The notes below the pieces were generated by a model that worked only from the letters and a program-made list of their open reading frames with translations, searched no databases and was not told the DNA's origin. From positions 1 through 64,000 of the forward strand of contig NZ_LUVZ01000047.1 in NCBI RefSeq assembly GCF_001593385.1: DNA of 64,000 nt, read 5' to 3'. Below, one piece after another: positions 33,879 through 43,700 of this stretch; the stretch's first letter is position 1; each line of letters opens with the position of its first letter. This DNA is from Chryseobacterium cucumeris (GTDB lineage Bacteria > Bacteroidota > Bacteroidia > Flavobacteriales > Weeksellaceae). Both the position numbers and the translations under genes were made by a program.

Positions 33879-35276
33879 ATGAAAATTAAACGTTTTTATT
33901 CTCTGATCACGTTATGCAGTACAATCGTAATTACACATGCACAGGTAGGGATTAACACCGCCAACCCACAGGCAACTTTAGATGTTGTAGGAAGTACAAA
34001 CACCAATATGAGGGATGGTATTCTTCCTCCCAGAGTTTCCAAGCAACAATTAGCATCAAAAGACTTCGGAACTTATGGTATTGATCAGAAAGGGGCTATT
34101 GTTTATATCACAGACGTTACTTCACCCACCGGTACGACGCCGAGTATAGCAGAAGTTGGCAGCATTGACAGCATCGGATATTATTATTTTACCGGATTTC
34201 AATGGGTTCCTTTTGCCATGAATCTTTACAATACAGACGGAAGTCTTTCAGGTAACAGAGTTGTGACTCAAAACTCCAATACTCTGACATTTACAACCAC
34301 CGCCAACAATGGCTTCTCTATTGACGGTACTACATTCTCTGTAGATGGAGCCAATCACAGAGTCGGATTGGGAACAAGCTCTCCTGAAACAAGATTCCAT
34401 GTAGTGTCCACCACTCCAGTTTCAAACCGATACAATCTGATTGATGCTACTGCAGGAACCAACCAATACGGAATTGTTACTTTAAGAAACACTTCTGCTT
34501 TGGCCGCAGGAAATTTTTCATTGCTTGGTTTTACCAATAACGGACCTTCTTCAGGAGGCGGAAACTGGGCATTAGGATCTGTAAGAACGGGTTCAACACT
34601 CACCAATGGTTCGGAAGAAGATTTTTACATTGGAAATTCTACCGGAGGCGGTTTGATTGAAAGAATGAGAATCAATCCCATATCAGGAAATGTAGGAATC
34701 GGAACATCTTCAGCAACCAATAAACTCCACATTAATGCTACTAACCCAATAAGACTGGAAGGGTTACAGACTTCTTCAGGAACTGCGGGAAGCTTAACCG
34801 TGAACAGTACAGGTGTTGTACAATTACAAAACTCATCAAGCATCAGCGCTGCAAGAGGTACCGGAATAGTAGTCATTACAACAAACAATACTTTTGTAAA
34901 TACAGCAACATCAGCAAAAACTTTTGATAATCTCAGTGAAATGACGGGTAATACTTTTACTGCTTCTGCAACAGGATTATATAAGGTTGATTTTGTAATT
35001 AATTATCCTCAAAGAGGAGCAACAGAAGATGGTGGAGACGGGTATTTAGGATATGCCCAGATTAGTCTGAACGGGATTCAGCAGTCATTTACCAATACTA
35101 AAGTTTCCCTGCCTGAAGCATCCGGAGCACCCTCATTTGTTACGTGCACAAATACTACATTACTAAAAATGAATGCAGGTCAGGTTCTTTCATTTCAGGC
35201 ACTTACTTTCGGATCAACACCCAATTCAACCAATATTATAGCTCCGTTTACAATCAACGTCGTTCGTATTGATTAA
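33879..35276 (+). CDS. Secreted surface protein, paralogue of 31704-33011
   Basis: 465 residues. The signal peptide ends VITHAQ, followed by VGINTANPQATLDVVGS. It shares the layout of its paralogue: GVLI/GILPPRVSKQQL segment, SIGYYYFTGFQWV, DGSLSGNRVVTQNSNTL, repeats such as HRVGLGTSSPETRFHV and GNVGIGTSSATNKLHI, and a C-terminal beta-sandwich (TGLYKVDFVINYPQRG). The C-terminal domains have diverged strongly. It is convergent with the VIT1-type gene, with two hairpin terminators between. Confidence 0.75.
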   Translation: MKIKRFYSLITLCSTIVITHAQVGINTANPQATLDVVGSTNTNMRDGILPPRVSKQQLASKDFGTYGIDQKGAIVYITDVTSPTGTTPSIAEVGSIDSIGYYYFTGFQWVPFAMNLYNTDGSLSGNRVVTQNSNTLTFTTTANNGFSIDGTTFSVDGANHRVGLGTSSPETRFHVVSTTPVSNRYNLIDATAGTNQYGIVTLRNTSALAAGNFSLLGFTNNGPSSGGGNWALGSVRTGSTLTNGSEEDFYIGNSTGGGLIERMRINPISGNVGIGTSSATNKLHINATNPIRLEGLQTSSGTAGSLTVNSTGVVQLQNSSSISAARGTGIVVITTNNTFVNTATSAKTFDNLSEMTGNTFTASATGLYKVDFVINYPQRGATEDGGDGYLGYAQISLNGIQQSFTNTKVSLPEASGAPSFVTCTNTTLLKMNAGQVLSFQALTFGSTPNSTNIIAPFTINVVRID

Positions 35277-35285
35277 TCCATTGAA

Positions 35286-35313
35286 AAAAGGTAAAAGTTC
35301 CCATTTACCTTTT
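35286..35313 (+). terminator. Terminator after the surface-protein gene
   Basis: AAAAGGTAAA (35286-35295) pairs with TTTACCTTTT (35304-35313). Confidence 0.6.
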
Positions 35314-35345
35314 CAGGCAAAATTCTATCAACACAAATAGAAAAA

Positions 35346-35382
35346 GACCACTTGCAAAACACAGGTGGTCATATTTTTATTT
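35346..35382. terminator. Second hairpin between convergent genes
   Basis: GACCACTTG (35346-35354) pairs with CAGGTGGTC (35362-35370, one G-T pair), with A-rich sequence on the left and T-rich sequence on the right, so it can serve both converging genes. Confidence 0.6.
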
Positions 35383-35402
35383 AAATAATCTGTTTTTAGT
35401 CT

Positions 35403-36098
35403 TTACGTTACATTGACTCCAAAAATATGCCCCACAAATGCTGTAATTCCCATCGCCACGGTTCCCCAGAAACAAATCCTCAATACAGCTATTTTAATAC
35501 TGGAACCTCCTGCTCTGGCAGAGATTGCCCCTAAAAGCATTAAAAATATAATTGAAAAGCCATATTGGAAATACACCATTTCTTTAAGAGGAGCCAAAAG
35601 AGACACCAAAAATGGCAATAAGGCTCCCACCGCAAATGAGCCGAATGAAGCCATTGCTGCTACCAAAGGTTTAGCCTGCGTTATTTCATTAATTCCGAGT
35701 TCATCACGGGCATGTGCTCCCAAAGCATCGTGCTCTGTAAGTTCAATAGCTACCTGCATGGCTGTTTCTTTAGTACAGCCTCTTTTTTCATATACTTTGG
35801 CCAATTCTCTGAGCTCTATTTCGGGTATTTCTTCAAGCTCGCGTTTTTCACGGAGTAAATCTGCTTTTTCTGTATCCTCCTGAGAACTTACAGAAACATA
35901 TTCACCCGCTGCCATAGACATTGCCCCGGCAATCATCCCTGCTAATGCAGCAAGAATAATGATATGACGCTCCGGCTCTGCAGCCGCAACTCCTATAACG
36001 ATACTTGTAGTAGATAACAAACCGTCATTCGCGCCCAATACCGCTGCACGAAGCCAGCCTACTCTGTTTACATAATGTTTCTCCAGTGGATGATGCAT
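35403..36098 (-). CDS. VIT1/CCC1 family transporter
   Basis: 231 residues with about five membrane helices. It begins MHHPLEKHYVNRVGWLRAAVLGANDGLLSTTS, which is typical of the family, and has AGMIAGAMSMAAGEYVSVSS. The central loop is rich in Glu (EKRELEEIPEIELRELAKVY) and resembles the metal-binding domain of CCC1/VIT1 iron or manganese exporters. It probably moves Fe2+ or Mn2+ across the inner membrane. A truncated duplicate of its 3' end lies at 33222. Confidence 0.9.
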   Translation of the reverse strand: MHHPLEKHYVNRVGWLRAAVLGANDGLLSTTSIVIGVAAAEPERHIIILAALAGMIAGAMSMAAGEYVSVSSQEDTEKADLLREKRELEEIPEIELRELAKVYEKRGCTKETAMQVAIELTEHDALGAHARDELGINEITQAKPLVAAMASFGSFAVGALLPFLVSLLAPLKEMVYFQYGFSIIFLMLLGAISARAGGSSIKIAVLRICFWGTVAMGITAFVGHIFGVNVT

Positions 36099-36269
36099 AA
36101 CTTTTATTTTGGTGGTAGGTTAAAGTTACCCAATATTTCATCAAGAATCATTTTAAATTATATTCATTCTTATAGGGATGGTTTTCTTCCGTGACAGTAT
36201 GTAATACGCTATAAATCAAAATATACCGTTATAAAGCATCACCATTCTGTTCAGAAAATCCTATTTTCT

Positions 36270-36277
36270 TATCTTTG
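36270..36277 (+). promoter_or_regulatory. -7 box of lgt
   Basis: TATCTTTG fits the TAnnTTTG consensus and ends only 5 bases before the ATG at 36283, implying a leaderless or very short-leader transcript. Confidence 0.45.
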
Positions 36278-36282
36278 CGGCA

Positions 36283-37119
36283 ATGAATTTATTATACATC
36301 AACTGGGATATTAATCCCGAAATCGTCAATATCTTAGGACTTCCCATAAAATATTACGGATTATTATTCCTTGCGGGACTTGTTTTATCACTCAATATTT
36401 TAAAAAGAATTTATAAAAAAGAAGGTCTCAGCACTCAGGCACATGAGGCTTTATTCTCCTATGCCCTGATCGGAATTCTGGTAGGTGCAAGACTGGGACA
36501 CTGCCTTTTTTACGATTTTGATTATTATTCACAGCACCCGCTTGAAATCTTTTTACCAATTCAGAAAGGGCCGGATGGAGTCTACCATTTTACAGGATTT
36601 GCAGGTCTTGCCAGTCATGGTGGCGGTATAGGTCTGGTCATTATGCTTCTCATCTATGCAAGAAAATACTCTATCCCGTTCATGACGGTTCTGGATGCTA
36701 TAGCAATTGTACTTCCGTTGGGTGGTACTTTCATCAGACTGGCTAATCTTATGAATTCTGAAATTATAGGAATTCCTACTGATGTTCCATGGGCTTTTAT
36801 ATTCCGTCAGGTGGATGATCTTCCGAGACATCCTGCCCAGCTTTATGAGGCCATCTCTTATTTTATTATTTTCCTTGCGGTGTATTTTACTTATAAGAAG
36901 AATATTTTTAAGATCGGAAAAGGATTTTATTTTGGAATCAGTATTCTGCTGATCTTCATTATGAGAATCCTGATTGAGTTTATCAAGGTGGATCAGGTAG
37001 AATTTGAGCACGGAATGATTTTGAATATGGGACAGCTACTGAGTATTCCGTTTGTTCTTCTTGGATTATTCTTTATCATCAAAAGTATATTGGAGAAAAG
37101 AAAGATTAAAACCACTTAA
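36283..37119 (+). CDS. lgt: Prolipoprotein diacylglyceryl transferase
   Basis: 278 residues with seven probable membrane helices. Lgt hallmarks are YYGLLFLAGL, the signature GARLGHCLFYD, TGFAGLASHGGGIG, and the LGGTFIRLANLMNSEIIG and RHPAQLYEA motifs. It transfers diacylglycerol from phosphatidylglycerol to the lipobox cysteine of prolipoproteins, the first step for the many lipoproteins encoded here. It has its own promoter-like box and a strong terminator. Confidence 0.96.
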   Translation: MNLLYINWDINPEIVNILGLPIKYYGLLFLAGLVLSLNILKRIYKKEGLSTQAHEALFSYALIGILVGARLGHCLFYDFDYYSQHPLEIFLPIQKGPDGVYHFTGFAGLASHGGGIGLVIMLLIYARKYSIPFMTVLDAIAIVLPLGGTFIRLANLMNSEIIGIPTDVPWAFIFRQVDDLPRHPAQLYEAISYFIIFLAVYFTYKKNIFKIGKGFYFGISILLIFIMRILIEFIKVDQVEFEHGMILNMGQLLSIPFVLLGLFFIIKSILEKRKIKTT

Positions 37120-37142
37120 TTTTCTTATTTCTTTTACCATAA

Positions 37143-37182
37143 AAAAACTCACTGAAAGCTGTTTTTCAGTGAGTTTTTTTTT
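37143..37182. terminator. Terminator between lgt and the SDR gene
   Basis: AAACTCACTGAAA (37145-37157) pairs with TTTTTCAGTGAGTTT (37162-37176), followed by TTTTTT. Confidence 0.8.
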
Positions 37183-37201
37183 GAATAGATTTTACAATAT
37201 G

Positions 37202-37957
37202 CTATCTTGTTGTGTATCCACCGTTAGCAAATATGGTCTGCCCGGTAATCCACCAGCCTTCTGTTACCAGGAATTCTACCAGCGGAGCGATGTCTTTAAT
37301 ATCGGTAAGACCTCCCAATGCGGATGCAGACTTATGATAAGCGACCGCATCGTCGGTTTCCTGTCCGTAGAAAAAAGGAGTATCCATAGGACCTGGCGCT
37401 ACTGCCGTTACAGAGATACCTCTTGCTCCAAATTCCTTGGAAGCCGCTCTTGTAAAATGCTCTACCGGTGCTTTTGCTCCTGCATACGTAGAATACAATC
37501 CTGTGTACGCTGCCAGCAATGAAGTAACAATCGTACAGATTTTTCCGTGATTGTTTAGTTTTTTACCCGCTTCCTGTAAAAAGAAATACGCAGATTTCGA
37601 GTTTACATTGAACATGGTGTCATATTCAGCCTCCGTCGTTTCGGAAAATGGCTTTTTAAGTACCATCCCTACAGTATTGATTGCAATATCAATTCCTCCG
37701 AAGCGGGAAATAGTTTCGTCAAAAAACTTCGTGATATGATCTACTTTGGTAAGATCTCCCTGAAATAAAAATGCTTCAGCTCCTAAAGCCTGCACTTCAG
37801 CCAGTGTTTTTTCGCTTTCGGCTTTTGAACTTTCGCTGTTGTAATGGATGGCCAGCTTTGCCCCCTTGGATGCAAAATCTCTGCTTAAGAGTCCTCCTAA
37901 ATTTTTACCTCCTCCGGCAATTAAAACAACTTTTCCTTGTACATTTTGTGTTGACAT
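37202..37957 (-). CDS. Short-chain dehydrogenase/reductase
   Basis: 251 residues from the ATG at 37957 (MSTQNVQGKVVLIAGGG); an earlier frame start at 38014 would add an unlikely tail. The Rossmann motif is AGGGKNLGG, with NTVG later, catalytic Ser in TIVTSLLAAYTG and the YAGAK (Y..xK) pair. The proline-glycine region AVAPGPMDTPFF follows. It is a NAD(P)-dependent oxidoreductase of unknown substrate. It is convergent with lgt. Confidence 0.9.
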   Translation of the reverse strand: MSTQNVQGKVVLIAGGGKNLGGLLSRDFASKGAKLAIHYNSESSKAESEKTLAEVQALGAEAFLFQGDLTKVDHITKFFDETISRFGGIDIAINTVGMVLKKPFSETTEAEYDTMFNVNSKSAYFFLQEAGKKLNNHGKICTIVTSLLAAYTGLYSTYAGAKAPVEHFTRAASKEFGARGISVTAVAPGPMDTPFFYGQETDDAVAYHKSASALGGLTDIKDIAPLVEFLVTEGWWITGQTIFANGGYTTR

Positions 37958-38014
37958 GTTTTTATATTTAAATGTTAATGAGACAAAGATCAATAATAAA
38001 AACCGCCTCAACAT

Positions 38015-38388
38015 GGTGAAATTTTCGGGAATTTCTATTTATTATTTTTAAACCAAAAGAAAAATGTTTATTATTTTATGTAAACAATAGTTTTTAATAG
38101 AATGTTATTTACCAACCAGATACGCTTTGGCACATGCCATTTCTGTTAAACACTTTTGTATAATTCACAAACACGCATCAATTTTAGGCATAACATTTGA
38201 TACCTTCCTCCCGTATCACGCACCACCACTTCATTTTTAATATATTTTTTTATAATCCTCAGGTTTCTGAGGATTTTTTTATACAATTATCACAACTTAC
38301 TTTACACTCTTCCTACAGATAGAAAGTATCACTTAAAACCATTTCTGATAATCAATCATTTAAATCCTGATTATTCATTTTATTGTTG
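38015..38388. other. Intergenic region with an orphan terminator hairpin
   Basis: About 370 bases upstream of the cold-shock promoter. No open frame of note. A strong hairpin, AATCCTCAG (38254-38262) with CTGAGGATT (38267-38275) and a T7 tail, terminates something on the plus strand. The transcript it ends is not evident, so a small RNA starting within about 38100-38250 is possible. Confidence 0.35.
38254..38282 (+). terminator. Orphan Rho-independent terminator
   Basis: Nine-base perfect stem with a four-base loop followed by seven T residues. No gene ends within 240 bases upstream on the plus strand. Confidence 0.7.
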
Positions 38389-38396
38389 TATATTTG
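38389..38396 (+). promoter_or_regulatory. -7 box of the cold-shock gene
   Basis: TATATTTG matches the TAnnTTTG consensus. Its use would give a leader of about 240 bases before the ATG at 38643, which resembles the long structured leaders of cold-shock mRNAs. Confidence 0.5.
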
Positions 38397-38642
38397 CATA
38401 TTATAAACCAAGTCTTTACTTTGTTTTCTGTAACGACCCGAATATTTTTTATTCAGTCTTTGCCTTTTGAGCAGCCATCTTTTTAACTTTTATTCTTCTA
38501 TTAAAGAACAATACTTGTCGGAATTTTAAAGCTCTGTATGATTGGGATTATCCAGGACAGAAAACATAGCCAGGCTTTATAGGGGTCTAACAGACCAGTT
38601 TGAACTCATTAATTTATAGAAACTAAATACTAAAAATAATTT

Positions 38643-39065
38643 ATGGCAGATTCTTTTTCTAAAAAGGAAAATTTCAAGAAAAAAATTCAAAAGCAAAAAG
38701 AAAAGGCGCTAAGACGCGAAGAACGTAAAACGAACAACAACAAAGGAGCAGAAGATGTCTTCATGTATGTAGACGAATTCGGAAGATTAACATCTACTCC
38801 ACCTGAACAAAGACAGGAAGTAAATCTTGATGACATTCAATTGGGTGCTGCACCTATCATTGAGGAAGATCCAAGAAAAACAGGAATTGTTACTTTCCTG
38901 AGCGAAAAAGGATATGGTTTCATTACGGAAGATAATTCCAAAGAAAACATTTTCTTCCACAATAACAACTGTGCAGAGCCGGTGAAAAAAGGAAATAAGG
39001 TATCTTTTGAAAAAGAGAAATCTCCTAAAGGATTTTCTGCTGTTGAAATTCAGCTTGTTAAATAA
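38643..39065 (+). CDS. Cold-shock domain protein with a long basic N-terminal extension
   Basis: 140 residues. The C-terminal 65 form a cold-shock domain: TGIVTFLSEKGYGFITE (RNP1-like KGYGFI) and NIFFHNNNC (RNP2-like). The N-terminal 75 residues are highly charged (SKKENFKKKIQKQKEKALRR), then MYVDEFGRLTSTPPEQ. Such extended CSD proteins are common in Bacteroidetes. It binds RNA or single-stranded DNA. It is preceded by a probable long leader and followed by a strong terminator. Confidence 0.88.
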   Translation: MADSFSKKENFKKKIQKQKEKALRREERKTNNNKGAEDVFMYVDEFGRLTSTPPEQRQEVNLDDIQLGAAPIIEEDPRKTGIVTFLSEKGYGFITEDNSKENIFFHNNNCAEPVKKGNKVSFEKEKSPKGFSAVEIQLVK

Positions 39066-39120
39066 TATGTACTTATAAAGTGTTTCTGCCCTGAAAGCAG
39101 ATTCATTTTAAACCATATAC

Positions 39121-39154
39121 AAAGAGACTGCCCGCTGGGACAGTCTCTTTTTTT
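39121..39154 (+). terminator. Terminator of the cold-shock gene
   Basis: AAAGAGACTG (39121-39130) pairs with CAGTCTCTTT (39141-39150), followed by TTTT. Confidence 0.8.
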
Positions 39155-39263
39155 AGGGACATATAAAAAAAGTTAACTCAACTTATAAAAGTTAGATTGT
39201 ATGCAAGATCCTGGAATTATTTCAATTATCATTACGGGAATCCGTAGAATCCTATAAAACATA

Positions 39264-39292
39264 AAAGAAGCTGCCTAAAGAGACAGCTTCCT
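39264..39292 (-). terminator. Terminator of the RND operon
   Basis: GAAGCTG (39267-39273) pairs with CAGCTTC (39284-39290). On the minus strand, T-rich sequence follows. It lies 22 bases beyond the stop of the outer-membrane factor. Confidence 0.6.
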
Positions 39293-39313
39293 TCATCGTA
39301 AAAAAAGTAAAAA

Positions 39314-40765
39314 TTAATCCAGTTTCCCTCCCAGTGCTTTAAACAGCAGGACGTTATTTCTGGTATTCTGATGCTGAAACTGCAGTAAATCCAGTTCAGC
39401 AGTTAATTTGCTCTTCTGAGAATTGATCAGTTCAAAATAATTAGCATATCCTGTGAGATACAGATCGTTGGAAACCTCAACACCACGATCAAGGAAACCT
39501 ACTTCTTCCGATTTCAGTTTCAGAACACGTTCATAGATCTTGGTCTGTTTCAGAATCGACTGAAGTTCATTAAAAGCTGTTGTGATACTTTTCTGATAGT
39601 TTAAAAAAGCGATTTCCTGCTCTTTGCTGGCTACCTTAAATTCATATTTAAGCTGCCCTTTATTGAAAACAGGAACCATTAATCCTCCCAACAGCTGCCC
39701 GGCAAGGGAACTTGGTTTGAAAAATGTTTCCACAGAAAAAGAATTCAATCCGAAACCTGCTCCCAGATCAATTTTAGGATAAAAAGCAGCTCTTGCTGCC
39801 TTCGCATCAGCCTGAGAAGCTTCCAGAACATAATAATTGGCAGCAACATCCGGTCTGGAATGAATCACATTTTCTACATTAATGGTTTTATTCAAGACTT
39901 CCATATTGGTAGGCATCAGTATTTTTCCGCGTTTTACCTCTCCACCGTAGCTTCCTGTTAAAGTAGTGATTGCCTGTTCTACCGTAACAATTTCTACTCT
40001 GATATGTTCAATCTCTGCCAGCCAGTTGTTATTCTGAGCTTTGAACTGCTGAACTGCCAATTCCGTGGCTTTTCCCACTTCACGCTGAGCCAGAACAATT
40101 TCAAAGGCTCTTTGCTGAAGTTTATAGTTTTTCTGATAAATCGCAAGACGGTTATCTAAAGCAACCAGCTGATAATAGAGATTCGCAATATCCGTGAAAA
40201 GCTCTACTTGCAGCAACCTCAATCCTTCCGTTGAAGCAAGATATTTCTTCTGAGCAGCAATCTTTTTATTTTTCAGCTTTCCCCAGGCGTCAATTTCCCA
40301 GCTGCTTCTTGCTCCCAGCCAGTAATTTGGAGTAAAATCCCGGTTAATTTTCTGATTTTCCGTAATATTAGGGGAAAGATTGGTATCATAGTTTCCAACG
40401 CCTTCCATTGTATATTTTCCGTAGTGGTCACCGGAAGCCTGTACTCCCACTTCAAGAGATGGCAATAGATCCATCTTTGACCTTTGAAGGAAACTGTTGG
40501 CAATCTCCACTCTTTGCTGGGCAATCTGAAAATCAGGATTAGCCTGAACTACTTTATCGAAAAGTTCAAGCAGGTTTGGATCTGTAAAATAAGCTTTCAG
40601 GTTGATCTGCTGGAATTCATCCGGAGATTTATTTTTATCAGTTTTAAGAATCTCTTCAGGTAATTCCTGAGCTTTTTTCAACTCCGTTACTTTGGGAACA
40701 GCACACGAAACCAGGGTCAGTGACGCTATTCCATACAATATATTTCTATGATTTAATCTTTTCAT
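39314..40765 (-). CDS. RND efflux outer-membrane lipoprotein (OprM/NodT type)
   Basis: 483 residues from the ATG at 40765, which overlaps the end of the RND gene by 20 bp. A lipoprotein signal ends at TLVSC. The body has the two outer-membrane-factor repeats, with QQRVEIANSFLQRSKMDLLP and SWEIDAWGKLKNKKIAAQ, and GANYFELINSQKS-like sequence near the end (TGYANYFELINSQKS). It forms the outer-membrane channel for the pump. It is the last gene of the operon. Confidence 0.92.
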   Translation of the reverse strand: MKRLNHRNILYGIASLTLVSCAVPKVTELKKAQELPEEILKTDKNKSPDEFQQINLKAYFTDPNLLELFDKVVQANPDFQIAQQRVEIANSFLQRSKMDLLPSLEVGVQASGDHYGKYTMEGVGNYDTNLSPNITENQKINRDFTPNYWLGARSSWEIDAWGKLKNKKIAAQKKYLASTEGLRLLQVELFTDIANLYYQLVALDNRLAIYQKNYKLQQRAFEIVLAQREVGKATELAVQQFKAQNNNWLAEIEHIRVEIVTVEQAITTLTGSYGGEVKRGKILMPTNMEVLNKTINVENVIHSRPDVAANYYVLEASQADAKAARAAFYPKIDLGAGFGLNSFSVETFFKPSSLAGQLLGGLMVPVFNKGQLKYEFKVASKEQEIAFLNYQKSITTAFNELQSILKQTKIYERVLKLKSEEVGFLDRGVEVSNDLYLTGYANYFELINSQKSKLTAELDLLQFQHQNTRNNVLLFKALGGKLD

Positions 40766-43700
40766 CTTTCTTCTTATTTTCAAGTTTTGCAAAGAATATA
40801 TACAGTCCCGGAATCACGACCAGTCCGAAGATCGTTCCTATCAGCATTCCTCCTGCTGCTGCCGTACCGATAGAACGGTTACCGATGGCTCCGGCTCCTG
40901 ATGCAATACATAGAGGAATAAGCCCTGCTACAAATGCAAAAGAAGTCATCAGAATCGGCCTCAGACGTTGCCTTGCGCCTTCAATAGCTGCCGGAACAAT
41001 ATCAAATCCCTGTTTGTTTCTTGCTACCGCAAATTCTACGATCAGGATGGCATTTTTTGCCAGAAGACCGATCAGCATGACTAATGCTACCTGTGCATAA
41101 ATATTATTATCCAGCCCTGCAGCCACCAATGCAATGTAAGATCCGAAAATTCCTGTCGGAAGACTTAATAATACAGGCATCGGAAGAAGGAAGCTTTCAT
41201 ATTGTGCTGCTAATAAAAGATACACAAATAAAAGACAGATCGCGAAGATATAAACGGTTTGGTTGCCTGATAAGATTTCTTCTCTTGTCATCCCCGACCA
41301 TTCAATATCGAATCCTCTTGGCAGGGTTTCTTTGGCTACACGTTCTACCGCTTCAATGGCATCTCCGGAACTGTAACCGTCCGCGGGCTCTCCGTTGATC
41401 ATCGCAGACATATACATATTGTACCTTGTCAGTACTTCAGGGCCATATACCTTCTCAATAGTGATGAAAGTTGAGAAAGGAACCATTTCACCTTTATCAT
41501 TTTTTAGATATAAATTCAGAATGCTTTCCGGGGTATCTCTGTGTTCCGGACTCGCCTGGACCATTACTTTATACATCTGACTGAAGCGGATAAAGTTCGT
41601 GGCATAATAAGATCCCAACATGGTCTGTAGGGTAGACATGGCGTTGTCTACCGATACTCCTTTCTTTGCTGCCATATCATAATCTACATTGATCATGTAT
41701 TGCGGGAAAGTAGCATCAAAGCTGGTAAAGTTGTTCTGCAGTTCAGGAGCTTCGTTTAATTTCTTAACAAAATCCTTCGTGATCTTATCTGTATTTTCAA
41801 TCGTTCCTCCGGTTCTGTCCAGCAGACGCAATTCAAAACCGCTGGTATTACCGAACCCCGGAACCGTTGGTGGTGCAAAAATTTCAATCTGTGCATCTGC
41901 AATGCTTTTTGTTTTGTCTGAAAGTTCTGAGATCAGATCATTCACTGAAATACTCCTTTCTTTCCAGTCTTTAAGGTTAATCATCGCCATTCCGTAAGAA
42001 GAACCTGCAATTTCTGTTACGATGCTGTACCCTGCAAGGGTGGTCACGTTTTCCACTCCTTTGATCTTCTTGGCAATAACGGTAACTTCATCCAGTACTT
42101 TTTCTGTTCTTTCTACTGTTGCTCCCTGTGGAGTCGTTACACTTACATACACCATTCCTTGGTCTTCCATTGGAATAAATCCGGTCGGCAGGAATTTGCT
42201 GGTCACGAAAGTAAGTCCGACAAATAAAAACAGCAGTCCGAAAGTTACCGTAGTTCTTGTAGCAAATTTTGATAAAATACCTACATAACCATTCGTCAGT
42301 CTTTCAAAACCGGTATTGAAGCTCTGGAAAGCCCTGTCGATGATCGTTTTCTTCTTATTGTGGTCATGAGGTTTTAAAATAATAGCACAAAGTGCCGGAG
42401 TAAGTGTCAATGCATTCACCCCAGAAATCACGATACTGATGGCCAGCGTTAATGAAAACTGACGGTAAAATACACCCACCGGGCCATCCAGGAAAGCTAC
42501 AGGAATAAATACAGCAGACATTACGATCGTAATCGCTACTACAGCTCCTGCAATTTCTTTAGTGGCACTGATGGTGGCATCCATCGCATTCATTCCTTCT
42601 TCCATTTTCACGTGAACGGCTTCAACGACGACAATGGCATTATCAACCACAATTCCGATGGCCAGAACCAATGCAAACAATGTTAAAAGGTTCACAGAGA
42701 AATCCAGCATATTCATGAACGCAAAAGTTCCTACCAATGCTACCGGTACAGCCAGTACAGGAATTAATGTGGAACGCCAGTCCTGAAGGAAGATAAATAC
42801 TACAATTCCTACCAGAATAAAGGCTTCAATAAGGGTTGTCAGTACTGCACTGATGGAAGCATCCAGGAATCGGGAAACATCATAAGCCATGTTATACTCC
42901 ATTCCGGGAGGGAAAGAGGTAACTTTTAATTCTTCCATTTTTGCTTTTACGCTTTCGATCACTTCGGAAGCATTGGAACCGGGACGTTGTTTCATCATAA
43001 TCGACGCAGAAGGTCTTCCGTCTGTTTTGGAAACCATTCCGTAGTTCATGGCTCCGAATTCCACTTTAGCAATGTCTTTAAGCTTTAAAATAGTTCCATC
43101 CACGTCAGATCTGATAGGAACTTCTTCATATTGCTTAGGCTCAAAAAACTTTCCCTTATATTTGATTACATACTGAAGCTGACTGGAGGTTTTACCAGAG
43201 GTTTCACCTACTTTTCCAGGCGCAGCGGAAATATTCTGTTTTTGCAGGGAAGTGATTACCTCATCTGCTGAAATATTATAAGCTGCCATTTTCTGAGGAT
43301 CCAGCCATACTCTCATGGAGTACTCTTTCTGCCCCATAATTTCAGCACGCCCTACTCCATCAATACGTTTCAGCTCCTGAAGGACGTTGATATCCGTAAA
43401 GTTATAAATGAACTGTTCATCTTGGCTCGGATCTGCACTGGTGATGTTAAGGTACATCAGCATACTGTTCACCTCTTTTTCAGTAGTTACTCCGGCTCTG
43501 ATTACTTCTTCAGGAAGTTCATCAAGAATAGTCGTTACCCTGTTCTGAACGTTTACTGCAGCCACATCAGGATCTGTTCCTACTTCAAAGAACACCTGAA
43601 TAAGGGTAAGACCGTCATTTGAGGTTACCGTGGACATGTACGTCATCCCCGGCACTCCATTGATCGCACGTTCCAAAGGCAGCGCTACCGCATTGGCAGA

